Shown here in pieces: positions 44,713 through 56,065 of a stretch of 64,000 nucleotides of DNA. The notes under the pieces are model-generated. The model saw only the letters and a list, made by a program, of their open reading frames with translations. It was not told the origin of the DNA and ran no database searches. The number at the start of each line of letters is the position of its first letter. The first letter of the stretch is position 1. A program made the position numbers and the translations under genes. The stretch is taken from contig VDMD01000001.1 of NCBI GenBank assembly GCA_007026445.1, positions 1,240,001 to 1,304,000 on the forward strand, given 5' to 3'. Source of the stretch: Schizophyllum amplum (taxonomy: Eukaryota > Basidiomycota > Agaricomycetes > Agaricales > Schizophyllaceae).

Positions 44713-45339
44713 GATGGTCTCTAGCCAAAGTGCTCAGCGATCTAATCGCTGGAATTGCTGTCAAGCCAAGGAAGAGCCCAGAGATATCGATAGAATGCAG
44801 TCGGCCGACGCGCCGCGTGGTGATAAGTGAGTGAGCATATCTGGCAGTCAATGTCCGAGCCGGTTCAATAAGTGGCGTACAAGAAAGACCGATAATATTA
44901 AGAGCACTCCAGATGAGGATGGCTGTGGATAGCCTTGAGCCGAGCTTTCTGGGCATGGCTTGGGCATGTCAGAACGTTGTTTTGTCTTCTACTTAGCCAA
45001 GAGTCTGAAGCGACAGGGCGGTTCTACTTTCATGGCGTTATGAACGCTGCGAAGTACTGCAAGACAAGATTGGTATCTGCAGGAAGCATAAGTAACCAGC
45101 ATAGAGAATATTGGCCGCTTACAACGTGGATGTCGATAAGCACGAGTGAGAGGACAAGTGAACGCGCCAACGGCATTTGCCGATTTCAGCCTGCAAGTCA
45201 CGGTCACTTCTGTCAGTGTCACGACACTTTCGACGAGAACATACATATACACCATGTCCGCGGTAGAGGACTCTTACGATACATACTGTATATATACACT
45301 AGAAGTACACTCCTGAGCCCCAAAAGTCCTTGCGTTGGT
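44713..45339. other. Intergenic spacer
   Basis: No supported gene; this is the upstream region of the arrestin-like gene and the 3' side of ESA1. Confidence 0.5.
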
Positions 45340-47187
45340 CTACCATCCGAAGCGAAGCTGCTCGCGCGTGAAGACAGGCGGCGTCCATTGGAGATTTTCG
45401 GAATGTATCCGCCGTCGTGGCTTCTTCAACTTCTTCTGATATTTCTCTACGATGCTGGGACTCAAGCATATCCGGTGCTGACCCTTGTAATGGCGGAACA
45501 GCCCTAAGGTCACGCATCTGCAGCATGGTGTCAGTGCACGTCCCGGAGAGTACATAAGCACGAACGTATTCATAACGTCTGCTTGTGTGATGAACGTAGC
45601 GCTGGATATTTCCTCGATGCTAACATCGTCTCCGCATTCCATGAGGTATCCGACAATGACCTCCGCCCAATACGAGCGATACCCCAGCAGGCCGAGATCA
45701 CTGAGTGGCTTCTCTGGGCTGCCTGGCTTCCGCTCCTTCCTGCTCAGCGCGTAGGAGAATTCGATAAGCAACTTCCCGAAGCCATGCCGCTGGTGCTGCG
45801 GCAAGGTAAGGATACACGCGACGTTGTATCCCTCGGCAGACTCCTTCTCTTTCGAGAAGTATCCGACGATATGGCAGCCAGTCGAGTCCCGCTGCGCCTG
45901 GATGGAATACTCTTGTAAGATAGACGGTTCATCAACGCGATTGCACGACGCACCATCACATAATACATGAACGGCGTTACGTCGTAGTATAGCGTCTTAC
46001 TGTGGAAAAAGTCAGCCCACATTGTAAGAGGCTGGAAGGTACAATGCTCACTGGTCAAGAAAGCACTTCGAAATCAGGCTGAGATTCCTGCACCAAGTGA
46101 GCTGTCGCTTGCCGTCGATCTCGTAGAATGAGATATCATCATGTCGGTATATCTCGTTCCCGGGTGGATGCATGAGCGTGCAACGCGCGCGATGTCGGCT
46201 GAGCATCATCGGTGATGGGTAGAACGAGAGACAGAATTCGCAGATATACAGCACAGGCAGATGGGCGTACTCCTTCGGATACGGGCTGAAGTACCACGCG
46301 TCGACCTCGTGCCGCCCAATCTGCAGTCGATTCAGATTCTTCACCCGTGCAACTTCGGACACGCTCTGCGTCATGCTTCCTCTATAGCGTAGGGTCTGAA
46401 TCTCCTCTTCCTTGCTGAGCGTCTGCGATGGATCTGGCTGACCGTGGGTGGCATCGTCCATGTTCAGCTCGAATGTCTCGCCTTCGCCCTCCCCCTCTTC
46501 GCCCTCGCCATCAACATCCATGTCAGCGTCGCCGTCCGCATCGGCCTCTTCGTCGTCATCTTCCTCCTCTTCAGCGTGATCATCTTGAGCCTTCCGTTTG
46601 GACGGGACGACAGATGGTGAGGGAGACGGCGCGGGAGAGTAACGGCCCACGAACTGTGGCGTCGCTGGCGGCGGCGAAGCCGCAAGCGCTGCATTGGAAG
46701 TGGCACGCTTCAAAAGGTCCTGCTGCCCGCGCGGTGGCGCCTTCCCCGGCGGTGCTTTCTTCGCTGCCGGCGTACCAGCCTTTTTCATCTTCGGGTCGGC
46801 CTTAGGTGGCGGCCATGTGAGTTCCCGTGTCAGCACAAGACGCGAGCCCGCGACCCAGTCGTCCAGTCGTTTATTGAAGGTGTCCCAGTGCACGAAGAAC
46901 TCGAGTTTGTCCTCTGGCTTTATGAATGCGGGGGCGGTGGACCGAGCATAAGGGTTCTCGGGTTTGTCGCGAATGGAAAGGATCTCTGCGAGGCGTTCTT
47001 CCTCGGACTTCCCGTCGGGGCCGGGGCGTCGTATGAAGATCTTGCAGCCAGCGACAATTTGCTGAGAGGTGTCGTTAGCGGGTGCCCTGTGAGGTCTATG
47101 CTGACCACGCACATGAATGGTATATGTGCCTCCAGGGCTGACTTGACATGGTCCCACCGATGCATCAGAGGCGGCGTGGGCTGTCAT
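45340..47187 (-). CDS. ESA1: MYST-family histone acetyltransferase (NuA4 catalytic subunit)
   Basis: Exons 5' to 3': 47158-47187, 46052-47061, 45954-45999, 45566-45909, 45340-45517; 535 aa. A chromo/Tudor-knot domain (GCKIFIRRPGPDG, FFVHWDTFNKRLDDWV) is followed by a disordered acidic linker (EEEEDDDEEADADGDADMD), the MYST C2HC finger (YICEFCLSFYPSPMMLSRHR) and the catalytic core: TLYYDVTPFMYYVM, FSKEKESAEGYNVACILTLP with the catalytic Cys, and the acetyl-CoA loop QRHGFGKLLI. Esa1/Tip60 acetylates H4, H2A and H2A.Z. Intron 1 (47062-47157) is 96 nt and free of stops, so a retained form with 32 more residues is possible. The exon 4-5 join is less certain than the others. Confidence 0.93.
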
Positions 47188-47775
47188 TCTGAACGCGCCC
47201 GAAAGCTATAACGTTCGTCGGGCAGGTGACGAAGTCAGCAGAAGGGCTCTTTCTCGTTCGTCGGTCGTTGGGGACAAAATCTATATCGTTCAATACAGAA
47301 AAACGGTCGTTTTGAAGTGATGAATGAATAGAAAGGCAGCCTAGGGACTGGCAAGGAGCATGTATGGTCAAGGTGCTCTCTGACAGCGGCCCAATCTTCG
47401 CTTGCAAAAGCTGTTGGTAAATAAAGGTACACATTGACACATGCTGTCACCTAATCGAAGTAGCGCATCACACCACCAATTCTTCGTTTTGTCCAGGTTT
47501 TGCCCCTGCTTTCGACCGTCACATCCGTCAGGTCTCATGTCGGCTCCTAGCCGACGTCTTTTCACGCATATGTGACCAGTTGCCGCCAAGTTTTGTCTGT
47601 GATTTGATACATATTACAATACGAAACGTTGCTTTGTTCAACAATGGTCGTAAAGTTGCGGTACTTAGGACCCGCAGCACCCGCGGGTCCGAGCGGCTCA
47701 TTATAAAAGCAAACACCATCCTGCACTTCGACCTGCATCTCCTCCCACACCAGTCTTCGCATCGACAGTCTCGAC
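47188..47775. other. Intergenic, divergent promoters
   Basis: Lies between ESA1 (minus) and MYND copy 2 (plus); no coding sequence supported. Confidence 0.5.
47702..47708 (+). promoter_or_regulatory. TATA box of MYND gene copy 2
   Basis: TATAAAA lies 68-74 bp upstream of the ATG at 47776. Confidence 0.5.
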
Positions 47776-48892
47776 ATGCCTTTCAACATGGCCGAGTTAT
47801 TCAGGTCCGCGGACGGCATTGCGGACGTTATGGGCGTCGCACGGGATATCCCACCGGAACTGGTGAACGACGACCATAGCATCATCATTTTGAGAACTCA
47901 GGCTCGTCTTATTCTACTACTGAAATAATGGATGAGGACTGAATAACCAGCGGACTACTAGATATGTGAGCTGCGCAAGCAACCTCGTCATGCTCAGGAT
48001 GCGGTGCACTGGTACGTAAGTGTATGGCTACATCTTCTCAGTACCCAGAGCGCTCAGTTCTCATCGTGCAGCGAATATGCGGCTAAGTACCTGGCGAAGA
48101 CCATATTTCGATGGCGCCGCAACCCGGATGTGATGTCCGCGCCACCATTTTTGCTCAGTGAGATCTCGTCGTGGTATGTGCTGCATACATGCTACACCGC
48201 TTGGTGAATCTCATCTCTGTCCACTCAGCGCCTACTTCACGCGCCTCCTTTTGCTTCCCGACAATCAGGACCTTGTCGTCATGCAGGTCAAGCGTACTTT
48301 GGCCGCTGCACCGACCATCCACTACAGGGATCCGGAAGATTTTGACCGCATCTTACATTTCTTGTCCACGCTTCTCTGCGTGCAAGGTATTGGAGGCATA
48401 TCTGATGCTGACAAGAACGCGCTCGTTCTTGTGCTTCGCACTTGGGAAAGGAAATACCCAGTCGGCCTCAAGAAGAATATCGCGACGCGCTGTGTAGTGC
48501 TACTTACTGGAACGCCGTGAGTGTGATTACCCTTGGCACGGTCGCGTCGACGTTATGCTGACCGTTGACAGCACGTTGGAATTCGACAGGTTGATGACGA
48601 TGCGCGGAGTAGCCCTCAAGGGCGTTGAAGTTTGCGCTGGTGAGCTCTGCACTCGGTCGGCAGAAAATGGGGAGCCATTGCTACGTTGCTCCAGGTGATT
48701 ACTTCGGTTTTATAAACGCTAATTTTCTAGCTAATCGACTCCACAGATGCAAGTCGGCTGTCTACGTGCGTTGTTCCCAATTTCTCGACGTACAGTACTG
48801 ACCATAACATTCGACTTTGACAGTGTCGCCAGGAGCACCAAAAAGCTCATTGGAAGAAGCACAAGTCGCTCTGCTTCAAGGTTGAGTACTGA
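47776..48892 (+). CDS. MYND-type zinc finger protein, copy 2
   Basis: Exons: 47776-47901, 47962-48011, 48072-48173, 48229-48516, 48572-48694, 48747-48765, 48824-48892; 258 aa. Exons 2, 3, 4, 6 and 7 have exactly the lengths of copy 1 at 7944 (50, 102, 288, 19 and 69 nt); exons 1 and 5 differ by 9 and 3 nt. Shared landmarks: EYAAKYLAKTI, MQVKRTL, and the finger CAGELC, CSRC, YCRQEHQKAHWKKHKSLC, again with His for the sixth Cys. Intron 1 appears to start with GC (CAG|GCTCGT). A 6-residue difference in spacing lies in the N-terminal part. The paralogue pair points to duplication followed by clear divergence. Confidence 0.85.
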
Positions 48893-49230
48893 GTATTGAG
48901 GCAGAAACCCTGACGTTCCCGATGTCGAGTCTGGAGTTCGGACTGCGAGCGGATCCGAACACATGATACTACTAATAGTCTACACGTTGTATCATGCATT
49001 TCTTAGATACATACCAGGTATCTGATACAGAGCAAAGCGGATAGGTTGTTCATAACCAGAGAGATCTACTGCACGTCCAGGTTTTACAGGGATATATACG
49101 GCGAACGAGTGATAACCAAGCAAGGTATCGAGAGCAACAACGGGGAAAAACGAGCGCCAGCCGATATACAAGACATAATAGAAGAAGTGTGCGACCAGGG
49201 GTAGCATGTGGGGACTGAAAGTCGGAGCGG
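48893..49230. other. Intergenic, convergent 3' ends
   Basis: A minus-strand frame reads on past the CSL gene here, but it is in another phase and not coding. Confidence 0.5.
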
Positions 49231-52200
49231 CTATGGATACATCACCGACGAAGGGAACATGACGCCGTCCGAGCGCACGGTCACTATCGGACGGCGCTTG
49301 ACGACTGTGTTCTCTGGCGGGAGGCATCCGAGCACCTCTGTGCAGCGCACTTCGACATAAGGTGACGGGTCCGCGCCGAAGAAGATGTTCAAGGGGTCCG
49401 TCTTCGTGAAATTCTCGCCGTAGACAGTGAGCAACTTGTTGGGCGGGGGCACGTTCCTCTGCAGCATGTTGCGCGCCGCGCTGTGGTGCTTCGGCAGCTC
49501 GCTCGCGCGGTCGGGTGGCAGGTATTTGACCACATTTGGGAACGGCGTCACGGCCTTGGACGGCACGGGGAAGGAGCCCGCCGGCGCCTTGTGCTGCTGA
49601 TCGTACAGCACCGGTGGCACGTAGAAATTGTAGCGTATTTGATCTGCATAGAATAAGCATGAAAAAAATGGCGAAATGCGGTGCGCCGAAGTTGAACTCA
49701 CCAACGCCAACAATTGTCCACACGCTAGTCTCCCCAATGTCGACCTGCCACATGGCGCCAGAAGATGCAACGGGGTCACTGCCCGAGCCTCCCCGCCGCG
49801 AACCGACGGAGCCTGCTGAACTTGGGCGACGACGCTTGGCGGGAGTAGCCATGGTCGATATCATCCCTGCGCTCGATGTGGACCTTTTCTTCTTGACGCG
49901 CCCTCCGTCATTCGATACGTAGTCGCTTCCGTTCGGTGACGGTGGACCGCTTTCCAGAACATGCGCAAAGCCCTCACCGCCAGATGCGCCTGGCGACGAG
50001 ACCACTGGCGAGCCAGGGTCCGGCGAGATCCACTGACGACCGTCGATAGGTCGGTAGGTGTTCACCTTCTCGCCCATGCACGACAAGAAGGCGCCCGAGT
50101 CACCCGGCAGTCCGTGTTCGGGCGGCCCGGTTGCCTTCGATGCGTCGTACACCTCAAATGCGACCTTGTGCAGCTGCGATACGGGGTCGCCACACACTTC
50201 GCCTGGAACGCAGTTGTTGTCCGGAATGCCCTTGGCAGCGCCCTGTAGCCCACCACCGACGACAGTCGTTTGGTGGTCGATCTTGCGAATTATCAACACC
50301 GGACTAACGACACCAGATGTCAGGCACTGTAGGACCACTGTCTGGTTGTAGTAGACAGGTATCTGCGAGCCATTTGTGGAGAATGGGATGGCGTTCGGCG
50401 GCGGCGACGGATAATCAGACTGAGGAGGGGGCGGCGGAGGAGCGTCAATTCCGCCGGACGGCTTGCTGACATCGACGATATAGAGCACGAATGGATCTAG
50501 GTGATTTGTCGGACAATCCAATTAGTCTAGTCATTCTAGGCAAAGCAGAAGCATGTTTGGCTTACCCCAGCTTGCGGTGCGGGCAACAAAGGAAGGGGTC
50601 GTCGCGCGGCTGCGCTGGTCAAGGCCCATCAGCGCCGCGCCGTCAGAGCCTTTGAATGAGGACCCCGAGCCGGAAACGCAGAGATATTTCGTCGACACCG
50701 TTTGCGACCGCAGACGATGGAACAAGGATATTGTTGACCCGTGGTTGATGCATACTACAGCGTGTGAGCGGACACTGCTGCAGCACAAGACATGGAAGAC
50801 TTACGCTCCAGATTTTTGGCGCTTTGGCGCTTCTTGCTGGGCTTGCTGATAACCTTGATGGGACGACTAGGAAAACAGCCGATGACGTGTTCGGGCTCGT
50901 CGTCCGCACCTGGGGCGATAATCTTGGCTAGCGCTTCCACCTTCTTCCTCTTCTCGTCCACGTCCGAGATGTAGAGCTGCTTCCCAACGCAGCGGCCGAT
51001 GTAGGTCGTGCCAGTGGGAGGGTCGCTGGACTCAAAGGACTTGCCAGATGCTGACGTCCACTCGATGGCGCCTTCCGGAGGTTGCGTCTCGCCGGATATG
51101 GAGACGACGACGCGAGGAGGCATTGACTTAGGCTCCTCGCCCTGACGCATAACATCCGTCCACCACGAGTTGCCGATCATTATACACGTCGGTGGCGGGC
51201 AAAGGAACCTACATCGAATCTCGATTTAGCTCATGTACAGCGTAGGATCGTCGTGAACGCACCGCTTCTCAGTTCCATACGACTTTTGCGCGACCTTGCT
51301 GGACATAACAATGACGGACCGCTCACCAAAGGCGAGGCGATTGGACGTCCGTATGTACTGTTCAACATAAGGCCTACATAATATGATCAATGACTGCAGG
51401 AGATCGGGTGAGCGCAACACACCTAATAAAGGCGTGGAAGTCACTGGGAGCTGCCAGCAGAGGCTGCATCTTCATACGAAGGGGATCGTCTGAGCCAGAC
51501 ATGGGGCGCATGGGAGAGTCTAGCTGGCCGGATCCCATGTACCGATCGTCATACGAGGAGAGGGACCCGTTCGTCGCAGTCGGAGCAACACCGTGCTGCG
51601 TGGACATGTGTGAGGGCAGGGAATGGCCGCCAGAGTAGTGATTGTCCGCGGGGTATCGCCGGTCAGAGAACTGCTGGAGGGACTGAAACGGCAGGCCATT
51701 GTTGACACCGCCCATGGGGAAGTCTTCCGCAAAACGCGACGGATAGCCGTGCATATGACGCTCTGCAGCCTCGGGATGCCCGTTGGAGTACGGCTTGTCC
51801 GGGCCATATGGATGGCCGTGGTGCATGCCGCCCGCCGGGTCGCCCGGAGTGACGGGAGAGACCTTACCGCTCCCTCCGTAAGAGGAGGGCAGGCTGCCCA
51901 TCATGCCGTACGAGTCGCTGCCGCCGAAGGAGGGGACAGAGTCGGCAAAGGAGGAGTGAGAGTAGACGCTGTCGCCGGCCTGCGAGTAGCCATGAGTGGA
52001 CGTGCTGTTCGATCGGTAGCGGTTGGCGTAGGAAGCGTTGTGGGCAGAGCCGGGGAAGAGCTCGTAGCCGGAATGCTCGGCGGACTCCATGCCATCCTGG
52101 TGCTCGTACGAGGGGTGGGATGCCTCTGGCTGGGGAAGGTAGGGGGCGTCGAGGTCCGGCTGATGTGACGGGGGATACATGGCCTGTTGGGTGTAGTCCA

Positions 52201-52420
52201 TGACGGCGGCGTCGGTCGGGGAGAGGGGGCGTTGGGGGGCGGCGAGGATGTCGGCGAGGCCCCAGGAGCGGGACGCTGCCTTCGCACGACGATGATGGTC
52301 GCAGACAAGAGAGGAAGGCAGGCGGGACGGAGCGGACGCGGGGTCAAGAATGTCAACCGGCACAAATAACGTTGGGTTCCAAGTTGGATCTGATGATCGA
52401 GATGCCGGATTCGGCTCCAT
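49231..52420 (-). CDS. CSL (CBF1/Su(H)/LAG-1) family transcription factor
   Basis: Exons 5' to 3': 51423-52420, 51263-51373, 50805-51208, 50566-50754, 49702-50496, 49231-49643; 969 aa. A disordered N-terminus rich in Ser, Tyr, His and Gly (about 330 residues) precedes the Rel-like NTD: SVIVMSSKVAQKSYGTEKRF, then LCPPPTCIMIGNSWW and IGRCVGKQLYISD. The beta-trefoil follows with ISLFHRLRSQTVSTKYL, LYIVDVSKPSGG and QTVVLQCLTSGVVSPVLIIR, and a C-terminal IPT domain with LLTVYGENFTKTDPLNIFFG. These are diagnostic of CSL DNA-binding proteins. A ~90-residue Ser/Lys-rich insert sits in the trefoil. Fungi have no Notch; fission-yeast CSL proteins regulate adhesion and cell-cycle genes. The start codon is the first ATG of the open exon. 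Confidence 0.92.
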
Positions 52421-52866
52421 CGACTCGCTTTGCCTCCGTCGTGTGCTCTCCCGGCGTGGTACGTCTCTTCTTCCCCCAATCAGCAATCACCTAAATATCG
52501 CCGGAGCCACAAATACACTGCTAGAAATTACGCCAACAAACGGTCTGCAGCCCTCCGTCAGCCCCCCGTCGCTGGCACGCGCGCGATCACGTACATGTCT
52601 GCCCCGACGGAGGTCGTAGAGCCTGCCTATTAACGGACAGTGATCCTCTTGATCCTCTGTCGGCTTTCAAGTCCTTTATACCGTCCCACCTCCACGTCTA
52701 TAAAAACAACTAGCATCTGACTATTGACATAGTACAGCAAATCCCCACCTTTGACCCGCTAGTCTCCCTCTGCGTTGTCTAATCCCGAAGCGTACGCACC
52801 TACCGCTCGACGTCACTGCAGCCTTCCACGCAGCACCATCTTCTGTCGGTCCCCTCAAGTCCCGCC
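52421..52866. other. Intergenic with TATA box
   Basis: No gene. TATAAAAA at 52699-52706 lies about 160 bp upstream of the candidate gene at 52867. Confidence 0.45.
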
Positions 52867-53322
52867 ATGTTCGTATTTTCACCCCAGGAACGCGCCGCCC
52901 GATTGGACCGCGTACGCTCAATGTTATGCTTCTACCCCTTCTCCGCCATTTCTCGCGTGCGCTCTTCCTTCCCGTCTTCTGGCACAAACCGCCTCGCTCG
53001 AGCTATCACGGGTACCCCCGGCCGCACAAATAGGGTCCCTCTGCTGTGAGGTCCTCCTCCGCCGGTGGCTACCGCGCCCTGGTGCGCGGGGCCACTGCCC
53101 AACAAGACAAGGAGACGTGCCACTCCGTCGTCGGATACAATACGAAGCTTTGGGTACGTGGCAGCAAGCCTTGAGTAAGCCTATGCGCTGGCCGTGACGG
53201 GTCCCTTTGTCGACCTTCAGGCGCGGCTTAAGCCTCGGCTCCCCGATTGCTTGGCCCATGCCCCGGACCGATGCTGCTTGTATCGTCCTTCTCGCAGCAT
53301 GGGGATAAGTAGAGCAGGATAG
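52867..53322 (+). CDS. Possible three-exon small protein, unknown
   Basis: Exons: 52867-52911, 53034-53153, 53221-53322, all joined in phase 0; 88 aa. It reads MFVFSPQERAARLDR, then SAGGYRALVRGATAQQ, DKETCHSVVGYNTKLW, then ARLKPRLPDCLAHAPDRCC. All introns are GT-AG and a TATA box lies upstream. The first intron is 122 bp, longer than usual. No domain is recognised and composition is not strongly coding-like, so this remains a candidate. Confidence 0.35.
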
Positions 53323-53983
53323 AGCCGCCTGCCGCCCGTGCCTTTGCTTCAAGTGCGGCTGCGCACGTGCCGATAAGCTTGCGAGCAGATCCGGGCGGAA
53401 GCAAAACGGGGCACGTTCTCACGGTCAGGTCGGTCCCGCTGCCCCGGACTTCCAAATTCCCATCTTGACTCCTGCATACTTGGGATCGCCGGGAGGATCG
53501 CATTGGCCGCATACCTCTGTAGATGAACGCTCTGTCGACCTTGAAATATTCCTGTGGTCATTGAAAAGTACGAAATTTGACTTCAAATGTGTCTCTTGCC
53601 CACTACTTACATATGTCGGATGGCCGGATCTGTGACTCGCGCCCTTGCCGTAAATCTGCTTGCTCATCTCTGCTTTCTATTCGCTGCCTATACCACGTAC
53701 ATCATTCCGAATACACGGATTCCTGTCGCCCACGTCGTACGATGACATCTCTGCCACCATGTGCTAACCTTCCATGCCGCGTCATGGGCTTCCCGCGCAA
53801 TCACCGGCCTCTCCTCCACCTTACTGAAGTCAAGCTCAGCAGATCGCTGTAATTTGAATGTGACTGGTTTGCGGGGTGTAAGCCAACCTGCCACATCTTT
53901 TACAGAAACATCTGACTAGCCACAAGCTTCTGCGCGACGTCGCAATATCGTGTGGTGGTTTCTATACGCTTTAGTTCTCGTCG
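53323..53983. other. Unassigned region
   Basis: Open frames on both strands but none with splice support or a family match. Confidence 0.4.
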
Positions 53984-54491
53984 ATGCTTGCCAGTTGCTT
54001 GACGTTGGCACGCCGAGCTTTAGGAGCTTTCAAGCTCAATAGAACGGTACGCCCTCGCCATCGCTACCATAAATCTGTTGCTAAACAACTCTTCCCGCCG
54101 CCCCTGCCACTGCGACACAGATCCTTGAGACGTACGGGCTTTGTGTCGTACATGCACCGGCCAGAACGCAAAGCTTGGCTCTTCCCTCATATGCTGTTCA
54201 CCTTCTATCTGCGCCAGAATTCCATATTGACCAGCTCTTCCAGTGACAGTCAGCGCTGCACAGAAAAGTGTGGCACGCGAGGAGTTCATTTTCGTCTTGC
54301 CGCACCTTACCGCTGCGGCAGCTCACGCTTTTACAGCCAAGCACGCTCATCAGCTTCCTCTTGCGGTAGCTCAGAGTACACCTGCGATAGCAGCTTCGCG
54401 CGTGGGCAAACGGGTGAAGCCTACATGCCTTTTCCGCCTCTCACGCAACTTCCATGGAGTTTACACTCGCTGGCCTCGCAGATCAACGTAA
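53984..54491 (+). other. Possible cryptic or decayed coding region
   Basis: 53984-54046 reads MLASCLTLARRALGAFKLNR plus T, which looks like a mitochondrial presequence, and ends at a GTACGC donor; a CTAAAC branch-like site and GACACAG acceptor follow at 54120. From 54121 the frame reads ILETYGLCVVHAPARTQ and stops after about 40 codons. A second protein-like frame, EEFIFVLPHLTAAAAHAF, runs at about 54270-54491, but no normal intron connects the two. Either a gene with an unrecognised exon, or a decaying one. Confidence 0.25.
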
Positions 54492-55588
54492 ACTGTCCCA
54501 CGGGCAGCTTGTCAGCGGACGCCAACGTTGATCAACCAGTATGTCCGATTCGGCTGATCGCGCTTTCACTGGTCGTCCGTGCCATGTACGTGACCGTACA
54601 TGGACTGTCGTGTTGCGTCTTCTAGATATAACGCTGCATGTGCGCTACTTGTTGTTGACTTGTCTTCCCGCTAGTCGTGCGTCCTAGGTATGTAGCCCTG
54701 GCTTTGTGGTCGACAACTTCTCCATACGGTGCCATCGCACTTATTCCCCTCATCTTGCGCTTACGTTTGCCTGCCTTCTTTGTTATAACCTTATTCTGTC
54801 GCCCTTTGGGCGTACTTGGGCACCTGACCAGAAAGCAGGACGCATGTACGATGTTCTTCTGACCCGCGGAAGAAGACGGTGAAGAGTTCTCAAAAGCGCC
54901 CGTTTGCAGAGTCGATCCTAAAGTCGTTTTCTGCGTGCACTCGCAATTGTTACGGTTGTGCGGAAGCTCAGATGCAACTCTCGCCGGACCCTCACAGGAC
55001 TTCTGACATGCGCCGTCCTGCTGCCCCCCTGCGCGCACCGAGACCCTTACATAACGCACGCCCTTGCGCCGCGGCGCTCACGGGCTCGGGCAGGTGTGGC
55101 GGGCTGTGGCGGGCCGCCCAGGGCCCATCGCCCCCCGAAGACGAGTTCTGGGCGGGGAAAGAGCTCGGCAGCATCGCGCAATGGAGCAACACGGCTAATT
55201 TGCCGCCTTGAACGCCCGCACAAGTATTGGTGAAGTAGCTTCTCCGCAGTCGCAGTCCATACATTGGAAGAGGCGCGGGCGCCGGGCAGGAGGTCGGTGA
55301 CGGGGCAGGATGTCAATGGCGAGGGCACCTGGCATGAAGAGAGGCGGGGGTCGCCTGCGGGCTTCGAATGTTGAGTGGCAGATGAAGTTGAGCCTGGTTG
55401 ATGTGTATCTACTCTGTCTGCGCATACGTTAGAAGTAGCCGAGGGCAGCGCGCCACTCTCAGAGGGATTTGGTGGGGTAGCCTAAGAAAGAATCTACTTC
55501 ACACAAACATGAGTATTATTATTATCATTCTTGGCGCTCAAAGGTGTGCACGGATATTTGGGAGAGGTTACTTCCTCACAAGCGGGAC
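54492..55588. other. Unassigned 1.1-kb region
   Basis: No gene recognised. 55030-55330 is GC-rich and open in several frames on both strands. Confidence 0.4.
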
Positions 55589-56041
55589 TCACGAAGGACT
55601 TTGTACTGACCGAAGCATCATGATCAAGACCCATAATAAGTATACTCGTTCTACAGTCTCACGTATACGCAGAAAAGCATTTACAGTGACACTGATTGTG
55701 GGTCCAAACACCGTCACCCATACCGCCTGCCTCGTCGTCAGTAGTGCGGTGGGCGACAACAATACTGAACAAAGATATCAACATATATCACGTGCAATGT
55801 TGTACCTGAGACGGACCGACCTTCCGAAGGCGTGCCGGGCACGATGGCAAGAACGGCGTCGACCACCGTCGGCTTGTTGGCCGTCGCCGTCGTGACGGGC
55901 AGCGAGAGTTACAGCGATATTGGGAGGGAGCTTGAGAACTGTGACGGCGTCGACGAAGCGCTTCACGGCGTCCGGCAGCGGCGCATCAAGCCGATCAGCG
56001 ATAAACCGTCCAATTTTCGTCGCATCTCGGCGTCGAGCTCA
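55589..56041 (-). CDS. Possible small membrane protein, model incomplete
   Basis: The last exon (55589-55764) reads VLLSPTALLTTRQAVWVTVF, then GPTISVTVNAFLRIRETVER and LLWVLIMMLRSV to a stop. It follows a GTACAA...TTGTTCAG intron, and the exon before it (55806-55872) reads PTVVDAVLAIVPGTPSEGRS. Upstream, KRFVDAVTVLKLPPNIA may be an earlier exon ending at a GTAACT donor (55913), with a possible ATG at 56039-56041. The supposed start would be only 24 bp from the next plus-strand ATG, which argues for caution. Unknown family. Confidence 0.3.
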
Positions 56042-56065
56042 TCGTCGTGAACGGAGGAGACCACC

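Noticed and set aside
48992..50521. Single 509-codon minus-strand frame through the CSL C-terminus
   Set aside because: It reads through the last CSL intron into another phase; the spliced version gives the conserved IPT domain instead.
53984..54625. Uninterrupted 213-codon plus-strand frame
   Set aside because: Beyond the presequence-like first 21 codons it reads through a clear GTACGC...GACACAG intron and loses protein-like character.
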